64,000 nucleotides of DNA from Erythroxylum novogranatense (GCA_029891385.1 JAIWQS010000078.1:62001-126000), one strand, 5' to 3'. Positions 1 to 13,163 are shown, counted from the first letter of the stretch. Notes: a model not told the origin generated them from the sequence alone. Made by a program: numbers and translations.

Positions 1-1572
1 ACAAAATCACACTTAAGCTAGGTTTCATCCAAAATGCTCAAAACCAGTCATTAGTAATCAATTCATATCTCCCAATATACAATTCTAAAAATAGCAAGAT
101 CAGTAGCAATGGAAAGATAATTCAATATGCTACAACTTCCATGGAGACCATTTTCCCTAATTCCATCTCAATTAATTCATAAAAATCAACAAAACTCAGA
201 TGTCATGGTTGCGGTTACTGTTCACAGGCAATGGAACAGTAACTTTCCATACAAAGATTCACCCTTCTATCACTGAAATTCAACATCACCTATTTCACAC
301 TAAATTGAAGCCAACATCCCAAAGTTTCACTGGCCACTAACCTTACCTCATTTGCATTTCTACACAATAAGTTATGAATAAATCGGTAGCATCAATTATA
401 ATTCCAATTTCCCAGATTCAATGTTAACCTTAGTTCAATCACTTCCAATGCCTTTTCACATCATTAGACATCAAAATAAATACAAATCAAATATTAATAC
501 AGTCATACATATACTAGGTTAACACTGAAAAATTGGCAGCATTAAATTCCTCAATTCAAATACTCAAATAATTATCCATATTCAATTCAAAATCAAGCCA
601 TATCACTACTTTCCACTCAACATCACCTAGCCTTAAACCCATTTCTTCCAACCATATTAGTCATTACTTTAATGTCTACATGAACCTAATACATGCCCTA
701 AACCTCTTATTAATCACCCTCACTATCATGGCATTTAATTCCATGTAAATACACCATTTAAAGATCAAAACTTAAATGAAAACTTACCTAATTTAGAACC
801 TCCTTTCCAAAGCTTCAATAACCACTTCTAACTTCTAACTTCTACACCAAAGTACCAACCTCCTTCCTTCCCAAGCATATACCAAACTCATCATCATCTA
901 GCTTTGATGGGAGTAAGAGATGGTAGCATAAAGTTATGGAGAAAACAAGAAAAGAAGAGCAATTACAATGAAGAGTGGAGTTTGGATGAGCCATAAACAA
1001 AGCCTTAAACAATTTCATTTCCTTTCCTTTAAACATATCCGAGAGAGCATTGATGAAGGGCATTTAATGATGCTTTTAAATGGCAAAATTGATTGGTTGC
1101 TTTTTAGTTGAAAAGTCAAAATATGACTTATTTAATCCAGTCTAAAATTTTACTCCATTAAACTCGGTGACCCTACTTTCAGTCCAAAATAATATACCCC
1201 ATATTATCGTGCCATTAGGTAGCGATTTTTGCTACCAAAAATCGATCAATTCGTCAATTGGCGATTTTGCCGATTCGGGAATTGTCTTCGGAAAAATCCA
1301 GAAAAATTCCTAAAAATCTCTAAAAATGTAAAACAATTTATGGCGCAGTTCAAATAATTTTCCAAACTCAATTACTCCTTTAATGTCACACAGAAGTTCA
1401 ATTTCAACCCTATGCCGTAAGATGACATGAATGCATGTATACTATGTGCATGTGCAACCAATCAGTAAGTATAGAGGCTATATCTTTGTATGCGCATGCC
1501 GAGATATAATTTAATATCCCGAACCCGCCCTAAGTACCAAAATACCCTTTCCTATAGGAGAGGGATGTTACA
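1..1572 (-). repeat. 3' LTR of the gypsy chromovirus (partial)
   Basis: Near-identical to about 8144-9706, with scattered one-base indels. Because the element lies on the minus strand, this is the downstream LTR. It ends at 1572 with GTTACA, which reads TGTAAC on the minus strand. A short minus-strand open frame at 842-1063 is not conserved in the other LTR copy, where indels break it, so it is not treated as a gene. Confidence 0.92.
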
Positions 1573-1586
1573 ATTCTCCCTCCTAA
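1573..1586 (-). promoter_or_regulatory. Polypurine tract of the gypsy chromovirus
   Basis: The minus strand reads TTAGGAGGGAGAAT directly before the LTR start TGTAACATCC. It has the expected position and composition for the second-strand primer. Equivalent tracts occur at 30609-30620 and 62486-62497 beside the other gypsy LTRs. Confidence 0.85.
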
Positions 1587-1609
1587 CAAAAATTTCAGTC
1601 CTCGAAATT

Positions 1610-3060
1610 CTTACCAGTTGATCGAAAAGGTGAGGATATCTTGTCTCCTCATATGCTCCTCGGTCTCCCTGTAGCCTCCTCGATCGAATGGTTCCTCCAG
1701 AGAACCTTCACCAAAGGAATACTCTTATTCCTCAATTGTTTCACCCGAGACCCGATAACTGGATCGGCTCCTCCACATAACTCGGGACATCGAGACCTCA
1801 ATCTCACAGCCGGTATCACATGTGTCGGATCCGACCGATATCTGCGAGCATACTCACATGGAAAACGTCATGCAACCGAGACATCTCACTCGGTAAAGCT
1901 AGCTCAGAGGCCAAAGGTCCGATCCTCTCGGTGATCTCATATGGACCAATGTACCTAGGGCTTAACTTACCCTTTCTCCCAAATCTCAAGTACACGCCAC
2001 GGTGACACCGTAAGAATACTCGTCAGCCACATTATACTCAATGTCCCTCTATCTTGATCCACATAACTCTTCTTGTCTATCACGAGCCGCCTTGATGCGA
2101 CCAATCGATTTCACCTTATCAACAAGATCACAATCACTCAGACCTCAATCATCCTCACACCCTCTTCATCCCAATACAAAGGCGATCGACACGGCCACCA
2201 TACAAGGCCTCATATGGAGCCATCCCGATGCTACTATGATAATGATTGTTGTATGCAAACTCAATCAGGCTAAATATCGATCCCATGCTCCATCGAACTC
2301 GAATACACAAGTTCAAGCATATCCTCAGCAGATCTTAATTGTCCTCTCACCGCTTCATCATCGTTCGAGGATGAAATGTCAGATCGAATTCATCCTAGTA
2401 CCCATAGCGGATCGTAAACTCGCCAGTAACCTCAAGTAAATCTGGGATCCCGCCGACACACTATCGACACCGGACCCGTGCAGCCTCACTATCTCTCACA
2501 TACTTGGGCCAACTGATCCATGGTATTATTCTCCTCATCGTAAGAAATGGGCCGATTTAGTCAACCGTCCACTATGACCCAGATAGCATCACGCCGCCTC
2601 GACGCCCTAGGCAACCCCATAATGAAATCCATGGTGATCCGTTCCCATTTCCACTACGGAATGGGCAACGAGTGAAGCTTCCCATGGAGCTTGGTGCTCG
2701 GCCTTAACTTGCGGGCACGTCAAACACCTGAACACATACTCACCACCGCTTCTTCATACCAGCCACCAGAATGTTGCTTAAGGGTGTTATACATCTTGGT
2801 AGTACCGGGATGCATAGCATATGTGGCCATGTGAGCCTCCTCCAAGATCTCTGCCTCAGATCATCCACATCAGCACACAAAGCCTCGCCCTATCCATAGA
2901 GTCTCATCTCTCACATCAAACTCAGATCTCGAATCGCTTTCACTTTCTCAATCGGGCCTCACCATACGGATCCTTATCCCGAACTCTCCCGATCCTCGCC
3001 CAAAGAGCATCGATCTCGGCCTCAATGTAGCCAATAATACTCCATCCCGCTCCAGATTCA
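1610..3060 (-). pseudogene. Gypsy integrase with C-terminal chromodomain, frameshifted
   Basis: Integrase joins the cDNA copy to host DNA; in chromoviruses a C-terminal chromodomain can steer it to heterochromatin. On the minus strand, fragments in shifting frames follow the RNase H region. Around 2500-2850 lie integrase zinc-finger and core-like segments; around 1880-2000 a segment contains LGPRYIGPYEI, typical of the gypsy integrase C-terminal domain, followed by MSRLHDVFHVSML. Around 1690-1730 lies IPLVKVLWRNHS, the core of the chromodomain. No single frame exceeds about 100 codons, because one-base losses shift the frame repeatedly. Long plus-strand frames here (1641-2439) are antisense shadows. 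Function is lost in the sequence as written, unless the indels are sequencing errors. Confidence 0.85.
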
Positions 3061-3119
3061 TCTGTACATTCAAAGCCCTCAATCAATCAAATTAGGCAAC
3101 CTCATAGCCCTAATCTGAT

Positions 3120-3470
3120 TTTGTACTAGTGTGTGACTTCCTACCAGAGCATCCGCCACCACATTGGCTTTCCCTGGGTGATACTCGATAGTACAATCAT
3201 AGTCTTTCAATAACTCCAGCCACCTCCTATGTCTCAAATTTAACTCCCTCGCTCAAGAATATCTCAAACTCTCAGGGTCGGTGAAGATCGAAGGTCTCAC
3301 CATACAGTAATGCCTCCAAATCTTCAAAGGCAAACACAACTGCAGCTTAACTCCAAATCATGAACAGGATAGTTTACCTCGTGAGACCTCAACTGCCCCG
3401 AGGCATAGGCAATGACTCTACCATGCCGCATCGTAACACACCCCAATCCCGGTGTGATGCATCGCATACA
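3120..3470 (-). pseudogene. Gypsy RNase H domain fragment
   Basis: RNase H removes the RNA template during reverse transcription. The minus strand between RT and integrase carries recognisable RNase H/connection segments: a piece with [20 protein letters not shown] near 3310-3390, then [20 protein letters not shown] near 3180-3240, then [10 protein letters not shown] near 3150-3175, where the conserved catalytic aspartate of the ADAL motif is kept. It continues from the RT frames and leads into integrase, as expected for gypsy pol. Frames are broken by single-base losses. Confidence 0.85.
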
Positions 3471-3472
3471 CC

Positions 3473-4490
3473 TCAAATCCTCCGGTCCCAGATGGAATAG
3501 CCAACACCGGTCAAAGAGTTAACCGATGTTTCACTCCAAAACTCTTTTGACACTCCTCGTCCATCTGAATGGCACATTCTTCCTCGAAGTTTTGTTAGAG
3601 GGGTGAGATCAATGAAAACCCTCGACAAACCTCCGTAATAACCAGCCAATCCGAGGAAACTCCAATCTCCGACATTCCTAGGAGCTTCCCACTTCAAAGA
3701 TCGCCTCAACCTTACCTTGATCCACCAATACCTCTCCAAATACTATATGCCCCAAAAGATCACTCGATCCACCAAAATTCACATTTATCAATTTGGCGTA
3801 TAACTGCCTCTCCTCATCGTCTGTAACACAATCCTCAAATGCTCACTATGCTCCTGTCTATTCCTCAATACACCAAAATGTCATCAATGAAAACAATAAC
3901 AAACCGATCCGGTAGGGCTGAAATACCTTATTCATCAAGGCTATAAAAGCTGCCGGCATTTGTCAACCCAAACGGCATCACTAGAAACTCGAATGCCCAT
4001 ACCGCCTCCCTCAAGGCACTCTTAGTACATCGCCTCTGTAATCTTCAATCGATAGTAACCAGATCGCAGATCTAACTTGGTGAATACCGAGCTCCTCCTG
4101 CAACTGATCAAACAAGTCATCAATCCTAGGCAAAGGTACTTGTTCTTTCTGATACAACCACCGATTCTACCGCCTTATAATCGATGCACGACCTCAAAGT
4201 CCCATCCTTTTCTTCACAAACAACACCGGAGCTCCCCATGGTGAGACACTGGGTCCGATAAACCCTTCTCCAAAGAACTCCCGCAATCGAGCCTTCAGCT
4301 CCCTCTGGCCCACAGGTGCCATCCTATATGGAGGTATAGAGATAGGAGCAAGACTGAACGAGGTCAATAGTAAACTCCGTCTCCCGATCCGGTGGCAAAC
4401 CTGGTAACTCGTCAGGAAACACATCTCGAAATTTCCTAACCACGGGAATATCCTGGAGCCTTTGCTCAACTCTGGTGTCAACCACATGAG
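3473..4490 (-). pseudogene. Gypsy reverse transcriptase, frameshifted
   Basis: RT copies element RNA into cDNA. At 4194-4487 a 97-codon minus-strand frame contains [12 protein letters not shown] and [18 protein letters not shown], the N-terminal fingers region of gypsy RT. The catalytic box reads FIDD at 3880-3891 on the minus strand, within VIVFIDDILVY. At 3473-3739 a frame contains FLGLAGYYGG and PLTKL, the thumb/connection region joining RNase H. At the end of the first frame a run of lysine codons is one base short, which shifts the frame exactly where the protein should continue. The pieces are collinear and cover the whole domain, so this was a complete RT. It cannot be translated as written. 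Confidence 0.9.
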
Positions 4491-4696
4491 CCGATATGCC
4501 TCACACCTCCCCGCATCAATCTCGTGGCACTAAGGAAAGAGATCATCCGCCGGCATCGCCGACTAACTCCCTCGAACACCGCTCTAGGTCGACCAGAGAC
4601 TCCAACACAACCTCCTTAGTATAGCGAACCATGATAGCCCTATGGGCCGCCACCATCCATCCCCAAAATCACATCGATCTCTCTCAAGTGGCAATA

Positions 4697-5005
4697 CTAT
4701 AAGGTGCGCCTCAATATCGCTTGATCAATCAATCGAGCATCCCTACGCATCTCTCCTAACGCAGATAGTAGTACTTGAGGTGTACTCACCTCTAGCCCAT
4801 ATCGTAACATCTCCCTATCCTCATGCAATCTACATGCCATATAAGGTGCAATAAAGGAATGTGTGGATCCAGGATCCAGCAGAGCAAATGCCTCAATATC
4901 GAAAGGAGAAGCATACCACCACAACATCGGGAACTCGGCCTCTGTCGCGTCATGGCGATACTCTACTTTGGACCTGTGGTCGGCTGCCCGACCCTCGGTC
5001 CTCAC
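4697..5005 (-). pseudogene. Gypsy aspartic protease domain
   Basis: Retroelement protease cuts the Gag-Pol polyprotein. A 102-codon minus-strand frame contains ALLDPGSTHSFIAPYMA, matching the active-site segment of plant gypsy proteases; the usual D-S/T-G triad reads D-P-G here, a variant common in plant chromoviruses. It sits between the Gag zinc knuckle and the RT, as expected. The overlapping plus-strand frames at 4823-5342 are antisense shadows. Confidence 0.85.
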
Positions 5006-5099
5006 AAAGGACCCTCAGCTCTACCACGGCCTCTACTCGGCCCTCCGTCGGATCCACCACTCTACTCACAGACAACAGATTACTCCCGACTCGTCCACT

Positions 5100-6034
5100 A
5101 CCAAAGAAGTTGAACTCTCAATGTATCAGGCAATCCTCGACACGATGCTCGTCGAGCCGCACCTCAAGCGAGCTCCAGAATCCACCAACACTCCCCATCG
5201 TGTCTCCTCTCACAATGCGGGCACACTGGGAAATCACCAGAGCCCTCGCCACTACCACTACCCCGGTCCAAATCTCCCTCCCCTAAAACCAGATCGTCTC
5301 GAACCTCCGGAGACCCGAAAATCCCGCCTCGACGCTTACTAAAGCTCCGCCAAAGTTGCCTCGACTTCACTGGGCCGCTTACCCCGGACCCAATCTCACC
5401 GCCTCTTCTCATCATTTGCTCCACTCTAACGGCAAGCAGCTCTCAACTCAATAAATGTCCCCATGTCCGACCGAGCCAACTCGGTACGAATATCGGTGTT
5501 GAGGCCATTCTCAACCTCCAAGCACTTATCGGCCTCATCGGGACCATCATCGTGGCATAATCTATCAACTCATTGAATTTCACCTCATACTCGCCACCGA
5601 CATCCGTCCCCTCGCTGGGCCCAAAACTCCTGATCTTCATATCAAGGTAGACCTTGGGCATATAATTATCCTCAAGGCCCTCGTAAACTCAAATTTACGA
5701 CAAGAAGTAAGGCCCGGTGGTACCGCTCGCATGCCTTCCACCACTTATATCTTTGGGCCTGCAATGTTGATACGATAATCGAACCTCTCATCGTTCGTGA
5801 TCCATCCGTCAAGACTCTCCGCCCTCTCCAACCATCCTCGGCCTCGCGGGGTCTCAGACTGCCATAGAAATTGACCGCCTTGAAGAAATCATACCTCCTC
5901 TCCCATCTCACGGAAACTCGAGGAGGCAGATCCTCAGTACGAGGCATAGAAGACTCCCTACTTGCTCCCACTGATCCTTGGTCAGCTGGCTGCTCAACCT
6001 GATCACCTAATGCAGAAGACCTAAAACAAAACAA
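5100..6034 (-). pseudogene. Gypsy gag (capsid and zinc knuckle), frameshifted
   Basis: Gag forms the virus-like particle and packages RNA. The first minus-strand frame (5672-6034) starts with Met about 75 bp inside the PBS and contains FFKAVNFYGSLRPREAEDGW, resembling the capsid N-terminal region of plant gypsy Gag. A middle piece is at 5443-5661. At 5164-5424 a frame carries CPHCERRHDGEC, a CX2CX3HX3C zinc knuckle of the chromovirus type. Several one-base indels separate the pieces. The Met at 6034 is the first in frame after the PBS, and I take it as the probable start. Confidence 0.82.
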
Positions 6035-6109
6035 AAATTCTGATCAATTTCAACAGTTTCATCCGATTCATACCTACATTGTTACTATTCCCAAAAGATG
6101 CCAAACCAT

Positions 6110-6121
6110 GCTCTGATACCA
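6110..6121 (-). promoter_or_regulatory. Primer-binding site (initiator tRNA-Met type)
   Basis: The minus strand reads TGGTATCAGAGC, the usual plant LTR retrotransposon PBS, five bases inside the LTR edge at 6127. It fixes the element orientation and shows that the right LTR is the 5' LTR. Confidence 0.93.
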
Positions 6122-6126
6122 CCAAA

Positions 6127-9100
6127 TGTAGCGCCCTCACCATAGGGTATCCACCGAACGCCAGTAGTCATTCCGTACATATCCTACGACAAGAGACCAC
6201 TACCGACAACCACCACTACACTCCTCATGGCATCACAATCATAAGACCGTAATAAGAAATTGACTACTTTTTAAAACCAAATTGATTCCGCTTCATTCAC
6301 TTAAAACTCAAGAATTTACAATCACAAGATTTTTAATTTACACATGATCCAAACATCACAAGACTAAGTATCATATCAGATCGTATAAGAAATGATCTAA
6401 CTATAAGTCTCCAAAAGAAAGCCCACTGATCGACCTTTGAGCCATCACTTTCTCGCCAATCCACAAGATACGGCCTACAAATTCCGAGGGAGCTATCCGT
6501 CTATGCTTATGCCCGAAAAATAATTGCAATTTTCGATGAGTTTCGAACTCAATCGAAACCATCATCGATGGTTCTCCCAATTCATGCATCATATAAGCAT
6601 GAAACAAGATACACGCAGAATTAAACAAAACACAACATTGATATTTGCTATCAGTACAATTACTGATCCACGTAACGATAAATATTCATCCAGTTAACAA
6701 TATTGCCAAACATTCAATCCGGTATGCAATGCACATGTGACTCTTTTTCAGTTCATTTCAGTATTGTGACCGAGCACATAACAGTGATCAGTATAGACGC
6801 GTCTGGGGAGAATTATCTCCGTCGAGCTCGAGGCTCGGTCAAAGATATCGAGCTCTAGGCCCGGTTCAAGACAAATGGCGCCTCGGCTCACAATTTTCCT
6901 TTTAACGAGCAGGATGCATTTGTGCATGAATGCACATGTCCCATAGCAATTAACATGATGATACACAGTCCAAATACACAGTATAATCATACAATCCAAT
7001 TAACAGTTGTCTAATGTTTATTTCACCGTCAATGGAGCCACATATAACCATATAATCCCCGTAGGGTAGTCAATTCACAGTCTTAATCCACGTAATCCCG
7101 TAGGCAATCAAATCACGTTAACACATAGATTGGAATAACCAACTAGGTTACTCACCTAATAACTTCCACGCTAGTGCCGGAAGTCTCTGCCAAGTCCGTG
7201 GAACGACGGTCCACTTGAGCCTCTATAGCAAGTTAAATGAATAACCATTACCATTGGTATACTTGAAATAACTAAATAATGCACATGAAATCAAGAAATG
7301 TGTATAATGCATATTCATGGCAATCCCACCCTAATCCAATATTTTCCCATAATAAAATTCTATCAAAATTAGAAATCTATAGGCTGACGGTGCGCCAATC
7401 GGACCTCTATAGGTCCCCAATTAAATAAAACAAAGGTTCACATGTTCCGTAATAGGGCTACGCCAAATTCTGCCTAAAATTCCTGCTTTCTCATAAAACG
7501 AAGTTCAATATGTTACAAACCGATGCCTCAAGAATCAGGTCAATCGGACGTCGGACGGAAAAGAAATTGACAAAAGAAACAATCGGGTCACTTAATGCCA
7601 AATAATAACAAAATAATAATATATATGTATATGTGCCTTCCTTGCCCTTTTTCCAGTTTTCAACCCAAAGTTCCAACCTCTATAATTTTAGCACACAATT
7701 CAGAAAATACAAACTATAGCTTGTTGAAAAGCTTATGAAAAGCTCTACAATTCTCAAGAAGACCATAAAATCAATTCCAACTCTAAGTGGTGTCAAATAT
7801 CCCATCAAACCTTCTGCCTACTCAATTCCCATTAACACAGGCAAGACATTGACAATTTCATAACTCACTGATTCTTCATAAATAAATTACCACAAAATAT
7901 GGTCAATAAGTTCACAATGTCCTCAACAACTTTCATGAACAATCCAAAATCAAATTCTATTTCTAAACTAGTCAATTAATTCACCTAATGTTATCGTCCC
8001 CGAAATCCTCCAATTTGGGCAAGAACCTTATAACAAGCATAACTTCCTGTACACAAGTCAATAAAATCAGAACTTTATATCCTTGAAAAGATACCAATTC
8101 AGTCCACATAAAATGTTAAAATTGCCTCCAATCAAGAAACTCACAAAATCACACTTAAGCTAGGTTTCATCCAAAATGCTCAAACCAGTCATTAGTAATC
8201 AATTCATATCTCCCAATATACAATTCTAAAATAGCAAGATCAGTAGCAATGGAAAGATAATTCAATATGCTACAACTTCCATGGAGACCATTTTCCTAAT
8301 TCCATCTCAATTAATTCATAAAAATCAACAAAACTCAGATGTCATGGTTATGGTTACTGTTCACAGGCAATGGAACAGTAACTTTCCATACAAAGATTCA
8401 CCCTTCTATCACTGAAATTCAACATCACCTATTTCACACTAAATTGAAGCCAACATCCCAAAGTTTCACTGGCCACTAACCTTACCTCATTTGCATTTCT
8501 ACACAATAAGTTATGAATAAATCAGTAGCATCAATTATAATTCCAATTTCCAGATTCAATGTTAACCTTAGTTCAATCACTTCCAATGCCTTTTTCACAT
8601 CATTAGACATCAAAATAAATACAAATCAAATATTAATACAGTCATACATATACTAGGGTTAACACTGAAAAATTGGCAGCATTAAATTCCTCAATTCAAA
8701 TACTCAAATAATTATCCATATTCAATTCAAAATCAAGCCATATCACTACTTTCCACTCAACATCACCTAGCCTTAAACCCATTTCTTCCAACCATATTAG
8801 TCATTACTTTAATGTCTACATGAACCTAATACATGCCCTAAACCTCTTATTAATCACCCCTCACTATCATGGCATTTAATTCCATGTAAATACACCATTT
8901 AAAGATCAAAACTTAAATGAAAACTTACCTAATTTAGAACCTCCTTTCCAAAGCTTCAATAACCACTTCTAACTTCTAACTTCTACACCAAAGTACCAAC
9001 CTCCTTCCCTTCCCAAGCATATACCAAACTCATCATCATCTAGCTTTGATGGGAGTAAGAGATGGTAGCATAAAGTTATGGAGAAAACAAGAAAAGAAGA

Positions 9101-9706
9101 GCAATTACAATGAAGAGTGGAGTTTCGGATGAGCCATAAACAAAGCCTTAAACAATTTCATTTCCTTTCCTTTAAACATATCCGAGAGAGAGCATTGATG
9201 AAGGAGCATTTAATGATGCTTTTAAATGGCAAAAATTGATTGGTTGCTTTTTAGTTGAAAAGTCAAAATATGACTTATTTAATCCAGTCTAAAATTTTAC
9301 TCCATTAAACTCCAGTGACCCTACTTTCAGTCCCAAAATAATATACCCCATATTACTGTGCCATTAGGTAGCGATTTTTGCTACCAAAAATCGACTCAAT
9401 TCGTCAATTGGCGATTTTTTGTTCGAATTGTCTCCGAAAAATCCAGAAAATTCCTAAAATCCCTAAAATGTAAAACAATTTATGGCAGATTCAAATAATT
9501 TTCCAAACTCAATTACTCCTTTAATGTCACATGAAGTTCAATTTCAACCCTATGCCTAAGATGACATGAATGCATATATACTATGTGCATGTGCAACCAA
9601 TCGATAAGTATAGAGGCTATATGCTGTATCGCATGCCGAGATATAATTTAATATCCCGAACCCGTCCTAAGTACCAAAATACCCTTTCCTATAGAGAGGG
9701 ATGTTA
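6127..9706 (-). repeat. 5' LTR of the gypsy chromovirus (complete, 3.58 kb)
   Basis: It runs from TGTAGCGCC at 6127 to GGGATGTTA at 9706. Its last 1.56 kb matches 1-1572. The outer end has lost or mutated the final CA (GATGTTATTATG instead of GATGTTACA). The segment 7130-9706 is collinear with 27490-30608 and 59450-62485, so this LTR is distantly related to the other minus-strand gypsy LTRs. It holds no plausible gene. Confidence 0.9.
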
Positions 9707-10869
9707 TTATGTATTATTTTCATTTACACATAACTCATGATTAATGTCATCTAACCACAACTAACACAAGCATTTATAGCAATCATTTATACTCACTTAC
9801 AAGTAACAAACATTCATTAGTGTCATTTATCAACTTGCATTAATTGCTCATAAATATAAAGATAAATATGGAACCCACCTTTAAGACTTGCTAAATCCTT
9901 GGTTTCCTTGCTACAACTCTTGTTCCTCTTCTCTTCCTTCTCTCTCTTCATTAAAAACCAAAAACCCATGTAAATCTCACTTCAATTGAGAAACCATGTT
10001 ACACCTTTCATGAAATCAACTTGGAAATCACTATACCTATTCCATTCTTAGTCTTTCTAACCAAAAACCCAACTAAAATCTCACATTTAAACAAAAGGCT
10101 TACCTTATATCTTCAACAACACCTAGAGTTTCTTGGTTCAAGATGAAGCTCTAGCCTTCCTCTTCACTTTTAACTCTTGGACTTTCTTCCAACTCCCTCT
10201 TGATCTCTTGGAAATCACCACCCTAACAAGCTTCTTTCCTTTTTTTCTTCTTCTTCCTCCTTCCACGACATCCTCCCTCTTCTCCCTTTAAATTTTCGTA
10301 ACTCTCCTTCTTTTTCCTACTAACTTACTTCTTTCATTCTCTTTTTATACTACTTACTTAATAACTTAAGCCCGTAGGCCCTAAAGCCCATCTACTCTTC
10401 TCTTCTTCTTCTTATTCTCCCACTAACACAACTCACACTACTCAAGCCTACTTCTTCATTTAAGCCCACTTATTCTCTTTTCTTTCCTACCTCATTAAGG
10501 CCCAACTAACACATTTAATTTCATTAACTCACCACCTAACTCTTTAATGCTATCACATATTAATTAATCTCAACTCAATTAATGCTAACATAACTTACTC
10601 AATTACTCTAATCATGCTTAATTTTTTAAAAAAATTGGGGCTAACAATCCGACCTCTAGATTGAAAGTTATGGCGTTTGCGCCAAAAGAGTTTCAAATCG
10701 ATTTAGGGTTTGAACATGTTGAGTTGTTTTGATCATAACTCACTCATCCGACCTCCAATTGAGATGATTCTTGAAGCATTGAATCCCTAACACATGTGTC
10801 CTTCTCTTCATGAAAATTTGTATCAATTGGAGTTGAATTGAAAGAGTTTGATTGAATCATATGATAATC
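9707..10869. other. AT-rich, probably transposon-derived DNA without a gene
   Basis: No coding segment is recognisable. The plus strand is C/T-rich near 9900-10300 and looks like the reverse complement of the G/A-rich leader seen inside the L2 LTRs near 11570-11690, which suggests an inverted LTR fragment. A short inverted sequence at 10622-10636 (TTTTTTAAAAAA) marks a possible junction. The true origin was not determined. Confidence 0.45.
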
Positions 10870-12514
10870 GGAACAATTTGTTTCATTCGGATCTTGTTAT
10901 TTTTCCTTCCTCATCTGACCTTGTCAAATCATTTGCTTATATCTTTTTTGTCCGACATCCGAATGACTTGGTTCTCGAAGCGTTGGATTCCTAAGACAAT
11001 TAATTTCATTTTTATGGAAAAATTATGAATTTTAGAGATTCAATTGAGCAAGATTATTTGAATCAAAGTGAGACAGGAAAGTTTCTGAACATAGTTCAGT
11101 ATTTTATGAAATTCGGGATCTGTGGAGATCCGATTGAAGCGATGTTTGAGGTAAAATAAAATTAAGACATGGGGATGCAATTGTTATGAAGAAATGAAAT
11201 CTCAATTTAACCTTTAAGAATGCCAATTTATGGAAGGAAGTGAATTGCTAGAAAATGTGTTAGTAGAATGATATGTCCGACATGTTTGGACTATAACTTT
11301 TGATGTAGTGCTCCGAATTGGATGATTCTTATGGCATTATGAAATTAAGACATAGAGGAATAATTCTCTAGAAGTAAATTTTGACAAATTCCTTCAATTT
11401 GATAGTGCGAAACATGTCCGCAAGTAAAAATAACTTAAAGGAAAGTGTAGGGGCAATTTTGGAATTAGGCTAAAGAGTAAGGGTAATTTGGTCAATTACT
11501 CCTCATTTAAATGACATGGAATATAAATGTTAAGTGGGCTGCTGTAGGATGTTAAGAATCTCAATTCTTCTAGAGGAGGAGAGAAGAAATAAGAAGAAAG
11601 AAAATAAAGAGAGAGGAGAGAAGTGAGGAGCTATCGTGGAGATGGAGGAGAAATAGGAAAGAAGAGTTAGGGTTCCAGGATTTTGAGGTTCCAAGCAAGG
11701 TTTTTCTTTGGTTTATGGGGGGAAAGCATGGAAGGAAGTGAAAGCTTCATCTTGAGCCAAGGAATTTCGAAAAATGAAGAAGATAAGAGGCAAGAGATGG
11801 TTTTGATCTTGAAGTTTTTAGTGAGTTTTTTATTGATTTGGCTTGAGATTCATATGGGTTTGTAATTTATGTAATAAATTTTTATAAATATGATGGTTAT
11901 GATATTGAATTTGGTTGATTATGGCTTAGGTAATTCTAAGTTGGAAGAGAGAGAGAAGTAAAGATCAAATTGAAGCATTGGACAAGATTATGGCATGGAA
12001 TTAAAGGTGGGTAATGTGTTTTTTTTAAATTATGAGCTAATTATAAGTGGTTGTTTTATAAGCTATTGTTTTATAAATGATTGAATCAAATTGTTTTTGA
12101 AATGATTTGTAAAGTGTTAAAGTCATTGTTTCCAAATGATTTACGAAAAATCTACAATGGTTCGGACAATTTTCCATAAATGACTTGAATTGTTTATTCA
12201 ATGGATTTTTGAGTAAAATTGATATTGATGAAATACTTATTGCATTCATTGTGTTAAATTGATTGATAATTTGATTATATGAATTTGTGTGATATTGTGA
12301 ATGATTGACATTATGTTGAATTTGAGATGACATGAAAAGTTCGATTTCGAAGTATGCCTTCAGGCTTTTAGTTTTCCATACATGAATATGTGTTATATGG
12401 GTTTGGTTAGGTCCCTCATGTGGAGTCAGTGCACTGGTCTCATTTTTAAAGCCTTCTCCCGGCTGCCCGCTAGTGGCATAGGAGCTCCGATTTCGGACTC
12501 CCCTACGTGTTTCA

Positions 12515-12547
12515 CTTGTACGACAGACCGCTTATGGAATGTGCAAG
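12515..12547 (+). repeat. Hairpin in L2 LTR, single unit
   Basis: CTTGTAC (12515-12521) pairs with GTGCAAG (12541-12547), with one G-U pair. It is the homologue of the two 47 bp units at 18172-18265 in copy 2, where the stem sequences differ but pairing is largely kept. Confidence 0.7.
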
Positions 12548-13149
12548 ACGTCTGCTTTTATGGACCGACCCAAGCCGTTTGATGTGCTACGTGTTTTTGC
12601 TTGTTTAGAATGTACTGCATTTAGATGTGAAGCATTTCATGTTTTTAAATGGTTTGAAATTGCGACAAATGAGAAATTGGGATTTCCAACTATGAGAGTT
12701 TTGCAAAACCGTTTGTAAATGTTTATGAAAGAATTTGGAAGTTAAGAAGTTTTTGGAAAATGAATCTTCGATGTTTTCGATCAACTAAAATAAGGTTTGA
12801 AAATGTTTTTGCTTATCTTTTGATTCATAAACATGTTATCCACGAGCTTCCGAGCTCACCTCCCCTTTCATCCCCATCTCCAGGTATTCGAGCAGGAGAT
12901 CAGGTGAAAGACGTCAAGACATCAGTATTTGTACATGTTTTGTACTTTGTATATTGGGCTTATGATTATTGGAAATGAAATATGGCTTGGAATGCCATTA
13001 GAGTATTATAAGCATTTGGTCCATAATTTATTTTGGATTATGATATTGTATAAGAACTTGGTTTATGGGAATTAGAATTGTATTTGACTATGGATGGTGT
13101 ATATTGGATTTGTATATAAAGTGAACTGAATTATGAATGTATTTGGGAT

Positions 13150-13163
13150 ATATATATATATAT
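13150..13163. repeat. (AT)7 microsatellite
   Basis: Simple dinucleotide run inside L2 copy 1; no other function is visible. Confidence 0.9.

Larger units (their letters stand above)
1..9706 (-). mobile_element. Ty3/gypsy chromovirus LTR retrotransposon, minus strand, 3' LTR truncated by window edge
   Basis: Two long direct repeats (1-1572 and about 8144-9706) flank a gag-pol region read on the minus strand. The internal edge of the right LTR (TGTAGCGCC at 6127) is followed on the minus strand by a tRNA-Met type PBS. The internal edge of the left LTR (ends GTTACA at 1572) abuts a minus-strand polypurine tract. The order gag, protease, RT, RNase H, integrase, chromodomain is that of a chromovirus. 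The left end lies outside the window, so the target duplication cannot be checked. Coding capacity is destroyed by many one-base indels. Clade is probably Tekay/Del-like because of the long LTRs and chromodomain, but this is an inference. Confidence 0.93.

Noticed and set aside
842..1063. 73-codon minus-strand frame in the LTR
   Set aside because: Not conserved in the paired LTR near 9000-9215 and without a domain.
1641..2439. Plus-strand open frames of up to 132 codons
   Set aside because: Antisense to gypsy integrase; the minus strand carries the recognisable protein.
4823..5342. Plus-strand frames of 96-159 codons
   Set aside because: Antisense shadows of gypsy protease and Gag.
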